Source: Corynebacterium riegelii
GTDB lineage: Bacteria; Actinomycetota; Actinomycetes; Mycobacteriales; Mycobacteriaceae
NCBI RefSeq assembly: GCF_016728505.1
Contig: NZ_CP068159.1
Location: forward strand, 2,294,001-2,358,000
Direction of reading: 5' to 3'
Length of the DNA stretch: 64,000 nucleotides
Shown: piece by piece, positions 63,517 through 64,000 of the stretch
How positions within the stretch are numbered: position 1 is the stretch's first letter
Layout of the letters: the number at the start of each line of letters is the position of its first letter
Made by a program: the position numbers and the translations under genes
The notes under the pieces: model-generated
What the model was told of the DNA's origin: nothing
The model's input: only the letters and a program-made list of their open reading frames with translations
Databases searched by the model: none

Positions 63517-64000
63517 CTAGAACGCGGCGGGAACGTTCGGCTGGTACGGCGCCAAGTTGGCCAAGCCCTCAACGGCGGGAGCTTCACCCACCACGTTGCC
63601 GCCCGGGACCTGAGCCAAGTTATCGCCAAGCTCAGCGGTTGCCTTCTCATCACTGCTTGCGCGGTCGGCGCGGGTCGGTGCCCCATTAACGTCAACCAAC
63701 TTGGCCACAGACTCTGGGTTGAAGTCGCGGCGGTGCTCAATGCGGCCGTCGTCAAGCATGGCGACAATGCCCGGCTGACCAGCAACCAACATGCCCTTCT
63801 CTGCCGCGCGCTGAGTGACCTCCGCAGAAGAACGCAGATCCTCCAGATTGCGGTTGAGGGATTCAACCTCATTGGTCAGCTGGCGCTCCTGGGACTGCAG
63901 CTGCTGGATGGTAAACGTCTGCGCCGTGGACAGACCAGACAGCAGCATCGCAATGGTCACGCCGATGACAAGTAGCACGACCGTCAAGCCGCCCACCTTG
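63517..64000 (-). CDS. ftsL: FtsL-like division protein, partial at window edge
   Basis: At least 160 codons; the reading frame continues past base 64000. One membrane helix (about 3-28 of the visible part, LTVVLLVIGVTIAMLLSGLSTAQ). A coiled-coil follows (FTIQQLQSQERQLTNEVESL and NRNLEDLRSSAEVTQRAAEKG), then a long Ala/Asp/Pro-rich extracytoplasmic tail. Position immediately before ftsI and the architecture identify it as the FtsL equivalent of actinobacteria. The true start is outside the window. Confidence 0.82.
   Translation of the reverse strand, partial: KVGGLTVVLLVIGVTIAMLLSGLSTAQTFTIQQLQSQERQLTNEVESLNRNLEDLRSSAEVTQRAAEKGMLVAGQPGIVAMLDDGRIEHRRDFNPESVAKLVDVNGAPTRADRASSDEKATAELGDNLAQVPGGNVVGEAPAVEGLANLAPYQPNVPAAF

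Overview
The window looks like a chromosomal segment of a Corynebacterium species. Evidence: high G+C coding DNA, a gene order matching the histidine, glgX/treY/treZ, dnaE, lspA, ileS and division/cell-wall (dcw) neighbourhoods of that genus, an actinobacterial ileS T-box leader, meso-diaminopimelate-type MurE, Wag31/DivIVA and SepF, and many genes that start 6-9 nt after a TANNNT -10 box (leaderless transcripts). No rRNA, tRNA, phage or classical insertion sequence was seen.

Layout. 1-1802: hisC (partial) and hisD. 1853-4760: a YbjN-type protein, a membrane protein, a lipoprotein and a TetR regulator. 4797-15597: a glycogen/trehalose block (glgX, an exonuclease-BRCT protein, an unknown, treY, the small alarmone synthetase relS, an S4 protein, a small membrane protein, a YigZ-type protein, treZ). 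15609-19878: ilvA and three exported-protein genes. 19954-28607: a MetE-like protein, dnaE and a MacAB-type exporter. 28648-35933: an envelope set with rluD, lspA, three lipoproteins (one a serine protease), an ABC-F protein and an asparaginase. 35930-42615: dinB, an AhpD-like gene held between 49-bp direct repeats, a DUF222-HNH gene and ileS with its T-box. 42616-64000: the dcw cluster read right to left, ftsL-ftsI-murE-murF-mraY-murD-ftsW-murG-murC-ftsQ-[accessory cassette]-ftsZ-pgeF-PLPBP-sepF-yggT-divIVA.

How the genes work together. GlgX, TreY and TreZ form the glycogen-to-trehalose (TreX/Y/Z) route, with the stress alarmone enzyme RelS directly behind treY. LspA processes lipoproteins, several of which are encoded beside it. 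The right third makes lipid II and the divisome.

The most unusual part is 47290-50850. Here ftsQ and ftsZ, normally adjacent, are separated by a cassette on the opposite strand: a DUF3558-like lipoprotein, a PPE/type-VII-like Gly-rich protein, and a non-coding array. The array has two about 320-bp units, about 90 percent identical, each with a large dyad of ATATGCAGGT boxes around an AT-rich stem and a hairpin that shows a compensatory change. The units are framed by a REP-like palindrome (TTTTCCGCGNCGCGGAAAA type) that also occurs beside dnaE, dinB and the HNH gene. I do not recognise this array from any described family.
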